A DNA stretch of 64,000 nucleotides, from contig JAGKQI010000006.1 in the NCBI GenBank assembly GCA_018806915.1, positions 124,001 to 188,000 of the forward strand. Reading direction: 5' to 3'. This document shows positions 22,647 to 31,959 of the stretch, piece by piece. The notes beneath the pieces were generated by a model that was not told where the DNA came from, made no database searches, and worked only from the letters and a program-made list of their open reading frames with translations. Within the stretch, counting starts at the first letter, position 1. The number at the start of each line of letters is the position of its first letter. Source of the stretch: Phytophthora colocasiae (taxonomy: Eukaryota > Oomycota > Peronosporomycetes > Peronosporales > Peronosporaceae). The translations under genes were made by a program, and so were the position numbers.

Positions 22647-23023
22647 GCTCCGAAGCGGACGCGCAACAACGCTTCTGCAGCCCTTGGTGTCCATGCAAAA
22701 GTGGTGCTGGGTGAGGACGAGGCTTGCGTAGCGCTTGGCCCATCACCAGCAACTCCACTGGTAGCAGTAAGCACACTACCCCCTCCATCGTTACTTGAGA
22801 CAGCAGCTTGTCGTTGATACCCCGCACCTCCAGGCGTTGCAGTCAGCGCCGCAGAAAGCTGTGCGAGAGGAAAGCTCAATGTATCCTGGTCATCATCCCC
22901 TGGGCTCAGTGACATCGCACGATCTCCACTGTCATTTCCTCGGGCAAAACCGGCATCTTCTGCCAGTTGCGAAGGAGAAAGCGGCGTGTAAGCTGCCCGT
23001 GAGGCTTGGTTGCGGGGGGCCAT
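22647..23023 (-). pseudogene. Possible Myb-like accessory ORF of the Harbinger element (fragment)
   Basis: A minus-strand ORF of about 125 residues starts at 23023, is rich in Ser, Ala, Gly and Pro, and ends TFAWTPRAAEALLRVRF. That end resembles the start of a Myb/SANT helix. PIF/Harbinger elements usually carry a second Myb-like gene, so an internal deletion could have fused its 5' part tail-to-tail to the transposase 5' part. The domain is cut right where it would begin, so the call is tentative. Confidence 0.35.
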
Positions 23024-23199
23024 CGCGATGGAGCTGTCTTTGTCTGGCTGTCGAGGTGCTGGACAACTCTGGTGTGTAATTGGTCAAAAGTTTTATGTGG
23101 GGATGGAGCTGTAGCGAACGCAGCTCAAGACGATACGGGACTTTTTCTACTGCGATCTCTACCCGAGGTACAAAGCGAACGAGCTCTTTCACGTACATT

Positions 23200-23290
23200 G
23201 GAAACGGTAACGTGGGCTCAATTATTTCTTTCTTTTGTTGACATCGGGAAACGGTAACGTGGGCTCAATTATTTCTTTTGTTGACATCGG
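23200..23290 (+). repeat. Short tandem duplication (about 45 bp, two units)
   Basis: The block GGAAACGGTAACGTGGGCTC and the following TTATTTCTTT..GTTGACATCG occurs twice in a row. The second unit lacks four bases in its T-rich part. Confidence 0.75.
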
Positions 23291-23596
23291 AAAGTAACCA
23301 GAAGGAAAAGTACAGGGACTGTATTCATGGCAAATGCTGGACAGCTTGGAGTACATCGAGATAGCCTGGGGGGGGATACCTCATCATGAAGTTCATGCCA
23401 CGCAGAACAACGAGCTGTGCTGCAGGCTTGGACGACTGACTATCAACCAAATAGCGACAAATCTAGAAATGCATCGCAGACTGTAAATTCTGGGAACCCC
23501 ATCGTACTCTGCATCCTACTTAAGCAATACCACGTTGTTTACTTACTTTTGTCTGCAAAACAATGCTGCATGAGTTTGACCAAGCCAGCTTCATAC
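23291..23596. other. Ancestral upstream region of the first NLP locus
   Basis: About 300 bp without an ORF I can support. It would have been the NLP promoter region before CopA inserted. Confidence 0.35.
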
Positions 23597-23608
23597 ACTC
23601 ATTTTCCC
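23597..23608 (+). promoter_or_regulatory. Oomycete initiator of the NLP pseudogene, cut off by CopA
   Basis: ACTCATTTTCCC fits the first part of the oomycete core promoter consensus GCTCATTYYNCAWTTT. The TTCCC at its end is the CopA target duplication. Without CopA the initiator would lie about 20-30 bp before the NLP ATG at 28482, a normal spacing. Confidence 0.55.
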
Positions 23609-23858
23609 AGTTGAGAGTGGGGAAGTAGTAGTAGTGTTTTGGATGCAAATTGCAAAGTGAGGTTCATTTGAACATTAAAAGACAAACCCACCGGGTCAGC
23701 CTCCCAGGGCTGCCCACCACTAGAAAACTAGCGCCATCAGAGATATCAGATGCTCTCAGGGATGCTCACCGCTAGAAGTCTAGCGCCATCAGATGTCTGA
23801 TGCTCCACTAAGGTCACGTTGGCTTGTGCCACTTGTACCTACATCGTGAAATGCAACT
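23609..23858 (-). repeat. CopA 3' LTR
   Basis: This 250-bp direct repeat matches 28212-28461. It includes two short repeated motifs, CACTAGAAAACTAGCGCCATC and its variant ACCGCTAGAAGTCTAGCGCC, each able to form a small CTAG hairpin. Confidence 0.9.
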
Positions 23859-23893
23859 CGCCCCCCACAAGTGGTGCAAGGGTAACTACGGAG

Positions 23894-26800
23894 TCATCCC
23901 GTCGTATCAACCAAGCAGCACATGGCTCGCTTGCGACGGAACTCCGTTCTTGCCAGGGCCTTAGTGAGTAGATCCGCTGGCATTTCGCCAGTCGGAGTAT
24001 AGTCCGCTGTCAATTCACCTTTGTGAATCAGGTCCTTAACCGCGTGATACTTCACGTCCACAGTCTTTTGAGTCTCGCTGTGCCCACTGCGTTGGAGGCG
24101 CTTGATTGCTGGCTGGCTATCCATTATCAGTCTTAGAGGCAGCTCCTTTTGCAGTACTTCATTCGCAATGGCTTGTACCATCAGCGCGTCTTCAATGCCA
24201 ATGTCCGCCGCAATATACTCAGCGGCCGTGCTTGATTTTGCTACGATAGTTTGTTTCTTGCTCGCCCATGCGACCGGGCATCCGAACAAATACACCACTG
24301 ATCCTGATACGCTTTTTCGGTCTGCTCGATCGTTAGCCCAGTCAGCGTCCGTGGCCACCACGATATCGTCACTAGTTGGCTGGAACTTCATTTTCAAACC
24401 CGTTGTTGCACGAAGGTGCCGGAGTAGATACTTAACAGCATCCCATGCCATTTTCCGTGGCGCGGCCGCGTGTCTTGCGAGTTGGCCTACCGTGAATAGG
24501 ATATCGGGTCTGGTTACTCTTGCCAAGTATAGTAATGCGCCAACTGCCTGTCGATAAGGCATCCTTCCCATGTACTTTTGTTCCTCATCGGTCGGGCCGT
24601 CGTCCGTGAAGTCCAAGCGAGTGTTCGCCACCATTGGCAATTGTGTAGGCCGTGTTGCATCCATCGCAAAGCGGTGCAGGACCTCCTCAATATAACTCCC
24701 CTGGCTAGTAGTACCGTGTCGTCAGCCACGCGGTCAACCTTCATTCCCAGAAACTGGTGTGGCTTACCCAAGTCCTTCACTTGGTAGCGGCCGGAGAGAG
24801 CAGTCATTAGGCGCAGGCATTGGTCCTCATTCTTGTGAGCAACAAGAATGTCGTCGACATACACGCATACTAATAGCAGTGAGCCATCCGTGTACGCGAA
24901 ATAGAGACACTGGTCGCCACGCGTTGGAGTAAGCCCATAGTCAACTAGGAAGTTGTTGATCTCGCGATTCCATTGTCGTCCCGCTTGGCGCAAACCGTAT
25001 AGTGCCTTACGTAGACGCCACACCTTCCCCCTGTCGCTTACTTTCGCATATCCCGGCACTGGCTTCATGTATATTTCTTCGAGAAGGTCCGCTTTAACGT
25101 ACGCGGCCGGAACGTCACCTTGGCGCACACACAGTTGGAAATACACCACTAGTACGAAGAAAATTCGTACCGTCACTAGTCCAGCTACGGGTGCGTAAGT
25201 TTCGACGAAATGCACGATCCATTGCTGTTTGTCTCCACGCGCGCAAAGCCTCGCCTTAAAACGCTCCACACTTCCGTCTGTTCCTGTCTTGAGTCGAAAT
25301 TGAAGAGTGTGATCCAGCACGCGCACACCATCTGGGGCATCCACCCATTCAAACGTCCCATTCTCGAAAAGTGACTTCACCTCATCATCGATTGCCTGCT
25401 TCCATTGTGCCCATTCAGGCGAGCGCTTGGCTTCGGCAAGATTTAGTGGCTCCTTAATAATTTCGCCCAGCACGACAAAAGCTTGAGCCTCTGCAATAGT
25501 TCGACGTGCAATCCGTTGTGAGCGTCGAACAGCCGCAAGTTCTGAAGGGAAAGCTCCTTCACGATCATCTTGAGATTGTGCGGTCTCCTCACTTTCATCG
25601 TCCGAGCTATTTATCATGGGTTCCTCGCTGTTAACGTCGTCATCTTCGACATCTGGGTCGACCTCAAACAGCATTCTGTCCACTACAGTGACATCGCGGG
25701 AAGCAAATATCGAGCGTTGTGACCCCTTCGCATAGACATAGAATCCCTTGATATCCTCAGCACATCCGATAAACGCACCGAGCTGTCCTCGAGTGTTGAG
25801 AAAACGCTTTAGTTTGCGGCGTAGCTGATCAGGAACTCGCGCAACGACAGCTTGGCCGAATATGGGCAGTGTGCTCACGTCTGGACGCCTCCCGAAGATG
25901 CGCTCATGTGGGGTAATCGTTGCATCTTGCCGAGGGATTCTGTTGCGTACGTACGTGGCGTGCTGCAAGGCATATTCCCAGAGTCGATGTGGCAAACCTG
26001 AGTCGACGAGCATGGCCGCCGCCGTTTCTGTCACCGTCCGGATGCTGCGCTCAGCCACGCCATTTTGAAACGAGGTGTAAGGTGTCGTGTGTTGCAGTAG
26101 TATTCCTTGGTCATGCGCCAGCTTCCTGAAGTCCTTATTTAGAAACTCTGTACCCCCATCCGTCCGAAGCACCTTGATAGCCGTTGCGGGTACCTCTGCT
26201 TGTCTCTCTATCATGGTGAGGAAACGCTTGGTCATGTTGGTGGCATCATTCTTGTGCTTAAGGGCGTAAGTTTGTACGTAATCTCGCCAAACCGCCACCA
26301 TGAAGTACCTGTTTCCATTGATCGATGCTGCAATCGGGCCTGCAAGGTCAACGTGACATATACCGTCCGCAAACTTGTCTGGGCTTGATCTCCCTTTCGG
26401 CACTGGTTGGCGTGTGGCCTTTGTTAGTGCACACACTGTACACATCTTGGGCTTCGCTCCTGCAGCAATACGAATGCCGTTTACGGTGCCGCTTTTCGCC
26501 ATCCTCTGCAAGGTTTCATAATTGACATGGCCGAGTCGTCTGTGCCACATCTCCAAGGACCGTCCGAGTGCTGCTGCCGTAAACCCGCATGCCTTATGAG
26601 CCCCTCTACAACGAGAACCTGTCACCACAGAGTAGACACCTCCTTCTAATCGAGCGATGCACTTGGTACTGGATCCTTTCGCAATCGTGCAACTCCGAGG
26701 ACCAAAACTTACTGTATATCCAGCGTGCCACAATGCTGATACGGACAATAATGTGTGCGGCAGCTCAGGAACATAATACACATTCTCCACCACGAAATCC

Positions 26801-27006
26801 TGTTCTTCTTCGTAACTTCTGCTGTTCTGGACCAGAACTTTCACGTGTAGCCGTCCTTTTGCCCTGGCAACCACCGTCCGTCCGTCTGCTATCTTAATAG
26901 CAAGTGCCACGTTGTCGTCTGTAGCCTCAAAGCCTGTATACTGACTGGTCAGGTGGTGCGACGCGCCCGAATCCACTAGGATCGGGCTCCACCTGACGTC
27001 TGACCT
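23894..27006 (-). pseudogene. CopA pol (PR-IN-RT-RH), one frameshift
   Basis: The frame follows gag after a single UGA codon (27007-27009). It starts with [12 protein letters not shown] (protease), then [18 protein letters not shown] (GAG-pre-integrase), an integrase core with [11 protein letters not shown] with [10 protein letters not shown] near 24850, and RNase H with [18 protein letters not shown] 1-bp shift near 24710-24720 (after DDTV) moves the end of RT and RNase H into the frame ending at 23894. RNase H ends with MCCLVDTTG just before the polypurine tract. All expected domains are present, so only the frameshift and the upstream UGA impair it. Confidence 0.87.
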
Positions 27007-28188
27007 TCACGCTGAGTCCTCTTCCGAGTTCGCAACTGAGCTTCCCGCAGGTTCATCCACACCATCTTCAGCTGTGGCCATATTTCCACGCGCATTAGTC
27101 TCGTTGTCGTCGCTGGAGGCCTTGGAAAGGTGTTGACGGTGGTATTTAGCGGTGTGACCTTCCTCGTTGCATATGTAGCAGACAATACCTCCGCGGCGAG
27201 GCATTTTCGTCGGTTTTCTTTTGCGCTCAACGACGGCGGAATGAGCCTTCCCACTGGCGCCATTAGTCTTTGCGACATGCCTCGTGCCATCTGCCTTGAG
27301 TTTAGCATCAATGCGCTGTCCCCGCGACCCATCCGCCAACTTACGTCTCTTATAGTCCTCCAGGCGGCCATCCGATTGAGCCAGCTCGCTCAGGAACTCC
27401 ACGGCAGCGTGTATTAGAGTGGTAGGCGAGCCTTGTTGTCCATGAATATGGGAATGAACAACGTCCTTTCGTTGAGGCCACGCCAATCGCAGAAACGTAC
27501 CCAGCGCGTGTTGAGCATTCGCCACGTTGGCAATTCCTCCGGAGAGCCCGTCCGCCATTCGGAGCAGTCGGTCTGCATATTCCTGGTACGTCTCCGACGC
27601 TCGTTTGCCTTCCGAGTAGATTCGGGCAGTAATTTCTTGGTCAGTTAAATTGGGGCGAAACTTCTTCACAAGGGCGTTTCCCGTCTCCTCAAACGTTGCT
27701 GTTGGGTGGCCTGTTCGGAATATCTTGAGCCAACGGCGCGCGGTGTCGGATAGGAAAATGGATAGCACAGACTTCTTGGCTGCTTCGGACCATTCTTGCC
27801 CCGCCAAAATTTGGGCATCACCCACCTGGTCCGCAAACTGATCCCACCAATCGCGAACTCCCGAATCATAAGCTCCATGCGGAACAGCGCCAGAAAACTT
27901 TTCCATCCTCACGTTTCGAATGTCAATCTTCTCACCTCTCTTCTCAACACCGTCACCAACGGTGTTGCTTTCACCGACCCGTGCGTGCCCGGGATTCGGC
28001 TCATCGTCCGGCTCGGTCGCACCTTCAACAGCTTGGGGACCAGCGGTCCCTGGTGTCGGTGGGTTCACGAGTGCATCGGCAGCGTCATTTTCCACACCGG
28101 GAACTGGCCGTGGCCCATCTTGTGCGCCAGTGCCATCTGGTGCACCTACGGGAGCGCCTTGGTTGCGGTTGGTGCGACGAGTCGACAT
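27007..28188 (-). CDS. CopA gag
   Basis: ATG 28188 (MSTRRTNRNQGAPVG) lies 24 bp inside the 5' LTR boundary; an upstream ATG at 28251 is in the LTR. About 393 residues. The N-terminal third is disordered. The core reads GAVPHGAYDSGVRDWWDQF and YSEGKRASETYQEYADRLL, typical of UBN2/retrotrans_gag. The nucleic-acid knuckle is CYICNEEGHTAKYH, with spacing C-x2-C-x4-H-x4-H. The last ligand is His where Cys is usual. The ORF ends in UGA at 27007-27009 and pol continues in the same frame directly after it. Confidence 0.82.
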   Translation of the reverse strand: MSTRRTNRNQGAPVGAPDGTGAQDGPRPVPGVENDAADALVNPPTPGTAGPQAVEGATEPDDEPNPGHARVGESNTVGDGVEKRGEKIDIRNVRMEKFSGAVPHGAYDSGVRDWWDQFADQVGDAQILAGQEWSEAAKKSVLSIFLSDTARRWLKIFRTGHPTATFEETGNALVKKFRPNLTDQEITARIYSEGKRASETYQEYADRLLRMADGLSGGIANVANAQHALGTFLRLAWPQRKDVVHSHIHGQQGSPTTLIHAAVEFLSELAQSDGRLEDYKRRKLADGSRGQRIDAKLKADGTRHVAKTNGASGKAHSAVVERKRKPTKMPRRGGIVCYICNEEGHTAKYHRQHLSKASSDDNETNARGNMATAEDGVDEPAGSSVANSEEDSA

Positions 28189-28199
28189 CGAGCGAATAG

Positions 28200-28211
28200 C
28201 GGCTGTTAACC
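28200..28211 (-). promoter_or_regulatory. CopA primer-binding site, candidate tRNA-Asn half
   Basis: The minus-strand 5' LTR ends CTCAACT and is followed by GGTTAACAGCCGC. Its complement, GCGGCUGUUAACC, reads like the anticodon arm of eukaryotic tRNA-Asn (CUGUUAACC loop, anticodon GUU). Drosophila copia is primed by an initiator-tRNA fragment cut in the anticodon loop, so a half-tRNA primer is plausible. Confidence 0.5.
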
Positions 28212-28461
28212 AGTTGAGAGTGGGGAAGTAGTAGTAGTGTTTTGGATGCAAATTGCAAAGTGAGGTTCATTTGAACATTAAAAGACAAACCCACCGGGTC
28301 AGCCTCCCAGGGCTGCCCACCACTAGAAAACTAGCGCCATCAGAGATATCATATGCTCTCAGGGATGCTCACCGCTAGAAGTCTAGCGCCATCAGATGTC
28401 TAATGCTCCACTAAGGTCACGTTGGCTTGTGCCACTTGTACCTACATCGTGAAATGCAACT
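28212..28461 (-). repeat. CopA 5' LTR
   Basis: Direct copy of 23609-23858; the TTCCC duplication follows at 28462-28466. Confidence 0.9.
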
Positions 28462-28481
28462 TTCCCTTACATCAACTCGAG

Positions 28482-28985
28482 ATGAATCTACTCCTTCTCG
28501 CTGTGACTGTCTTTGTGGTTCTAGCTGCTAGTGCATCTGCGACCGTCGACCACGACAAGATCGAACCTTTTTCTCAACCTGAGCATGTTACCGTCTCCGA
28601 AAAAGCTGCTATCAAACCTCCGCTGTATGGATCTACAATCCCGACTTGGAGACACCTAAGATCGTTGGAGTGTCCTTGGCCATAGCCGACTCGAAATATC
28701 GGAAGGAACGGGAGTTATTGCCTAGATATTTTGCTGGTACTAGAACGGAGGGCCCATACGAGAACGGAGGGCCCAAGATCCATGCCCACCTACCTTGGCG
28801 GCTCTAACACGTCTCTCCGGTTCGTGTTTGACGCAAGTAAATTTCACGACTCAACCTTTCCTATGTGGATGGCGAATATCAAGATTGATCAACTCACGGG
28901 TGCAGCTCGCATAGCTCTTATTGATGGAAAGTCCTTTGGGGATGCGAGTGATGAGCATTACGAGGTAAACCAAGGGATGGCGTAG
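28482..28985 (+). pseudogene. NLP (necrosis-inducing-like protein) pseudogene with internal deletion
   Basis: ATG 28482 opens a signal peptide (MNLLLLAVTVFVVLAASASA) and the conserved NLP start VDHDKIEPF, VTVSEKAAIK. After about 45 residues the sequence jumps to the region that follows the NLP heptapeptide (NPDLETPKIVGVS-like, in another frame), so the central part with the cysteines and the GHRHDWE-type motif is deleted. A further frame change leads to a C-terminal segment ending EHYEVNQGMA and TAG at 28983-28985. It is a clear pseudogene, paralogous to the NLP at 36909-37467. The family triggers necrosis and ethylene in dicots. CopA has also separated it from its initiator. Confidence 0.82.
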
Positions 28986-29807
28986 CCACTTTAAGTGAAA
29001 CTTCATGTGAAACCTCTGACTCGTCATCTCTTCTGTCGTTGAATTTGGCATTAGTAGCGCCTTGGTCCTCCCAAGACAGTAAGCAGGCTTTTTGATGCAG
29101 TAGATGTAAGCGAGGTGGTCTGAAAGATCACTCTATCATACGTGGTTCATAAACGGATAAAGGGTCATACAGCAACGTCGACAGGTTTCGTGGCAATGGC
29201 GGTTCGGCGTGACTTGCACTTGAACACTGCACTAACGCGAGTTGTTTTCTTTGCTTGCTCGCCTTCGCAGTAAACCTGAACTTGAAGCCGGGGCGTAGGA
29301 CGTTCCATTCTAATACAGTTCACCGCCACCACACACTCGCACGTGCAGTTCAAGTAAAGGTAGCAGCCTATCCAAGCTCTCATGTGGCTGCTTCGTGCAA
29401 ACAGCACTCATAACTGGAAAGTTCCATTCACTGTGAACAGTGTTCACCACAAGGAAGGGGTCAGATGTTGATCATGGTCTCAGTCCAGGATTTCTGCTCC
29501 AGCTGGTATGTGCCCTATTTGACAAGCCTGAAATCTTACCGGACTGTCCGCTTCTTTGCTGGATGACATTGCCAAGCGATACATGTGCCACAATTCTCAG
29601 TTCTCTATCGCCGTGCTTCCAGTTCCTTGCCCCGTACGTCACCAACAACGACAAGAAGGCGCAAGTCTAAACCGTAACGGAAAGTTCCTCGGCGTGCCTT
29701 CAATCAAGAAATTCGGTTCGCTCCCGACCACCTTCCGTCGATTTAAACGGTAGAAGGAACCGCAACAGCTACAATCCAACCGTTCGCTAGCCCAGTTCAC
29801 ATTTCGC
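28986..29807. other. Intergenic region, NLP pseudogene to PH-domain gene
   Basis: About 820 bp. Several short ORFs occur on both strands but none shows a recognisable domain. TTCACATTTC at 29796-29805, about 15 bp before the PH gene ATG, fits the oomycete initiator core. Confidence 0.4.
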
Positions 29808-29819
29808 GTGGTTGCAACA

Positions 29820-31053
29820 ATGCCAGGAAACCAGTCACAGCCGCGACCCTGCAAACCCTCGACGGGTCTTCAGCTCCTGTCTCCAACGTTGCAGCAGTCG
29901 ATTCAAAACTCGACATCAAAGTTGTCATCTTCTCACCCTGCAGAATTTTTTGGATGGAGTACGTCGCCCCCAGCAGGCTTGTGTTCCCCGGATTTAAGTG
30001 ATAGCAATGATAAGGAGAACAACGAACCAGCCTTCGACTTCGACGGATTCACGTTGGAGTCTGTTCGGGAAAGGAAGGCGTCGATAGAGAGAGACGTGCC
30101 TGGGACGTCTACATGCGCCGGTTCTCGTAATGGAGCGGGTGACTATTGTGCCTTTTATTATGACGACAACGTCAAACCAAATCCATTGAGTTGCAGCATG
30201 GCGAGTGTCCGGACTACCACAACGACAGAAGACTTCGAGATGTCCCGACGTGTTCGGCAAAACTCGTTCCAGAAGCACAGCCAACGTACCAGTACCGCGC
30301 ATCGAGGAACACACGACGAGAAGCGAAGCACGTTCCAATTGAGTTCAACTGCAGCCGCTGCAGGGTTTCCCATGGCCAAGAAGAAAGAATTAACGGCAGT
30401 AGTTATGCGTGGTTGGCTGCAGAAGCGCAAGGGCCTCGTTCTTAAGCGTTGGAAGCCGTACTACTGCCTTTTCAAGAGTGATGACAGTCTTTGTCTATAT
30501 GCTAGCGAGGACACAATCAACGGGAAACTGGAGCAGCGGTATCAGGGACAAGAACGACTCGTTCCACATTATCGGCGTGGATGCGGATGGGGCTCCACGT
30601 CGAGAAGAGTTCCGAGCTTCCGTGTCTCCAGAATGGAACAGTTGGTTCCAAGTCCTCGGTAAATTCTTTGATACGTCGTCTATGGAGCAAGCTTTCGCTC
30701 GGAAACCGGAGCTCACGTTTGCTAAGACGTTCAATGAAGCAGAAGAAGACGATTGGGTCAATGACAATAGCGATGTCGATCCAGAGCGACGCAGCTATTT
30801 CAGCCAACGGAAGCAGTCAATAGCAGCGGTTCGCGCCTCATTCGACGGTAGTGGAGATGATAAGACGTCGACAGTCTCTTCGTCTTCCGTACCCAGTGTC
30901 GGGGTCAGTACTGTAACATCGTCAAAGGTTGATAACCAAAAACTATCCGACTGCCCCATGATCGAGCGGAGAAGTCAAGGGACAGTGCCGATTCTAGAGA
31001 TCCGAGGGTCTGAGTCTATGCAGACAGCAGCCGATTTCTCCTGGACTAAGTGA
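29820..31053 (+). pseudogene. PH-domain protein, one frameshift
   Basis: ATG 29820 (MPGNQSQPRPCKPS) is preferred over the in-frame GTG at 29808. The first 190 residues are Ser/Thr-rich and disordered. A pleckstrin-homology domain begins near residue 193 (VVMRGWLQKRKGLVLKRWKPYYCLF). Near 30540, after LEQRY, the frame shifts by one. The second half of the PH domain (DKNDSFHIIGVDADG.REEFRASVSPEWNSWFQVL) and a C-terminal tail run in the other frame to TGA 31051-31053. No intron-sized gap lies between the parts, so this is one indel, real or an assembly error. PH domains bind phosphoinositides or proteins; no further function can be stated. It converges with the NLP gene fragment. Confidence 0.72.
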
Positions 31054-31150
31054 AATTCCTGTAGATACAAGCTCTAATAAACGACCAACTTGAATTTTGC
31101 TGCTCGTGTATTCACTGTGGAATTACAGCCAGCAAGTCTCCTTTGCAACA

Positions 31151-31359
31151 TTTAAAGTGGCCATGCCTTGTCGAGGTGGTCCTCGTAGTGTTCATCACTG
31201 AACAGAACTTCCACATCCTCAAAGGACGCACTGTCGTCGAGAGCCACCCGAGCCGCATCAGTCAATTGCTCCCACATGATCAAGCTTTGGTATTCGCCAT
31301 CCCAGCGTGCAAAGCTCAGACCGCCCGCCATGTTCTTGAATCGGAGATTCGTGCTGGAC
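31151..31359 (-). pseudogene. NLP gene, 3' fragment (split by GypC)
   Basis: Minus-strand frame from the GypC edge (31359) to TAA 31151-31153, about 68 residues, including FKNMAGGLSFARWDGEYQSL and a SDEHYEDHLDKAWPL end, typical of the NLP C-terminus. It is the other side of the insertion from 36909-37467; both edges carry the same 5-bp duplication TGGAC (31355-31359 and 36909-36913). It lacks a start codon of its own. The remaining frame is open. Confidence 0.85.
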
Positions 31360-31783
31360 TATGGTAAGGCCACTTCTCGTTGAGAAAGCAAATTGAATTC
31401 TGAAAGCTTTACAGGACCTATCAGCTCGCTGTTGGGACTACCTACCTGTTCATGAGCCCTTCATGTACCCTAGAGCTTCATCCTGCCGTACCATAGCACA
31501 TTTGCTGACACTAAAGCCTTCATCACACGCAATTGGACCTGCCAGTCTTCAGCAGCTCCCGAACATGCAGGCTGCCTGATGGCCATCAGGCAGCACAACA
31601 CACAGCGACGCTCGTCCTCGCAGCGTCGTCTTCTTCTTTCATCCTGTTGTGGCACGCGCACACCGGCACGCGTACACCGGCACGCGTACGCCACGCGTCC
31701 ACCACGCCCCGCCACACTTCTCTCCTTCACTTCGCACTTTGATCTTTGAACTTGATTATCAGCATTCACAATCAGTCACCACA
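31360..31783 (-). repeat. GypC 3' LTR
   Basis: Direct repeat of 36500-36908 with one additional short tandem unit in the CACGCGTACACCGG region. The minus-strand tract before it (GAAGGGCAG, 31784-31795) is a weak polypurine tract. Confidence 0.9.
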
Positions 31784-31959
31784 CTGCCCTTCAAAGCTGA
31801 TATCGGGTATCAGAGAATATCGCATACCTGAAGGCGCCAAACTCTGTACACGTCGGAACATGGTTGCAGGCAACTTCAACAGGTAACTCCGTACACAAAA
31901 CCGGTACATTCGATTTGCACCTAAGTTGTTTCAGACGCTAAGCACACCACTGAAGAAGG

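Larger units (their letters stand above)
23609..28461 (-). mobile_element. CopA: complete Ty1/copia retrotransposon
   Basis: LTRs of 250 bp lie at 23609-23858 and 28212-28461, with ends AGTTG..CAACT, flanked by TTCCC at 23604-23608 and 28462-28466. Domain order on the minus strand is gag, protease, GAG-pre-integrase, integrase, RT, RNase H. Integrase before RT is diagnostic of Ty1/copia. The polypurine tract (GTGGGGGGCG on the minus strand) abuts the 3' LTR at 23859. The LTRs differ at only a few positions. It sits between an initiator and the ATG of an NLP pseudogene. Confidence 0.92.

Noticed and set aside
29165..29407. 80-codon minus-strand ORF between the NLP pseudogene and the PH gene
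   Set aside because: No domain, no initiator upstream and a composition like non-coding DNA.
30520..30560. Intron to explain the PH gene frame change
   Set aside because: GT and AG occur only a few bases apart at the shift point, and the protein reads continuously across it. A one-base indel is simpler.
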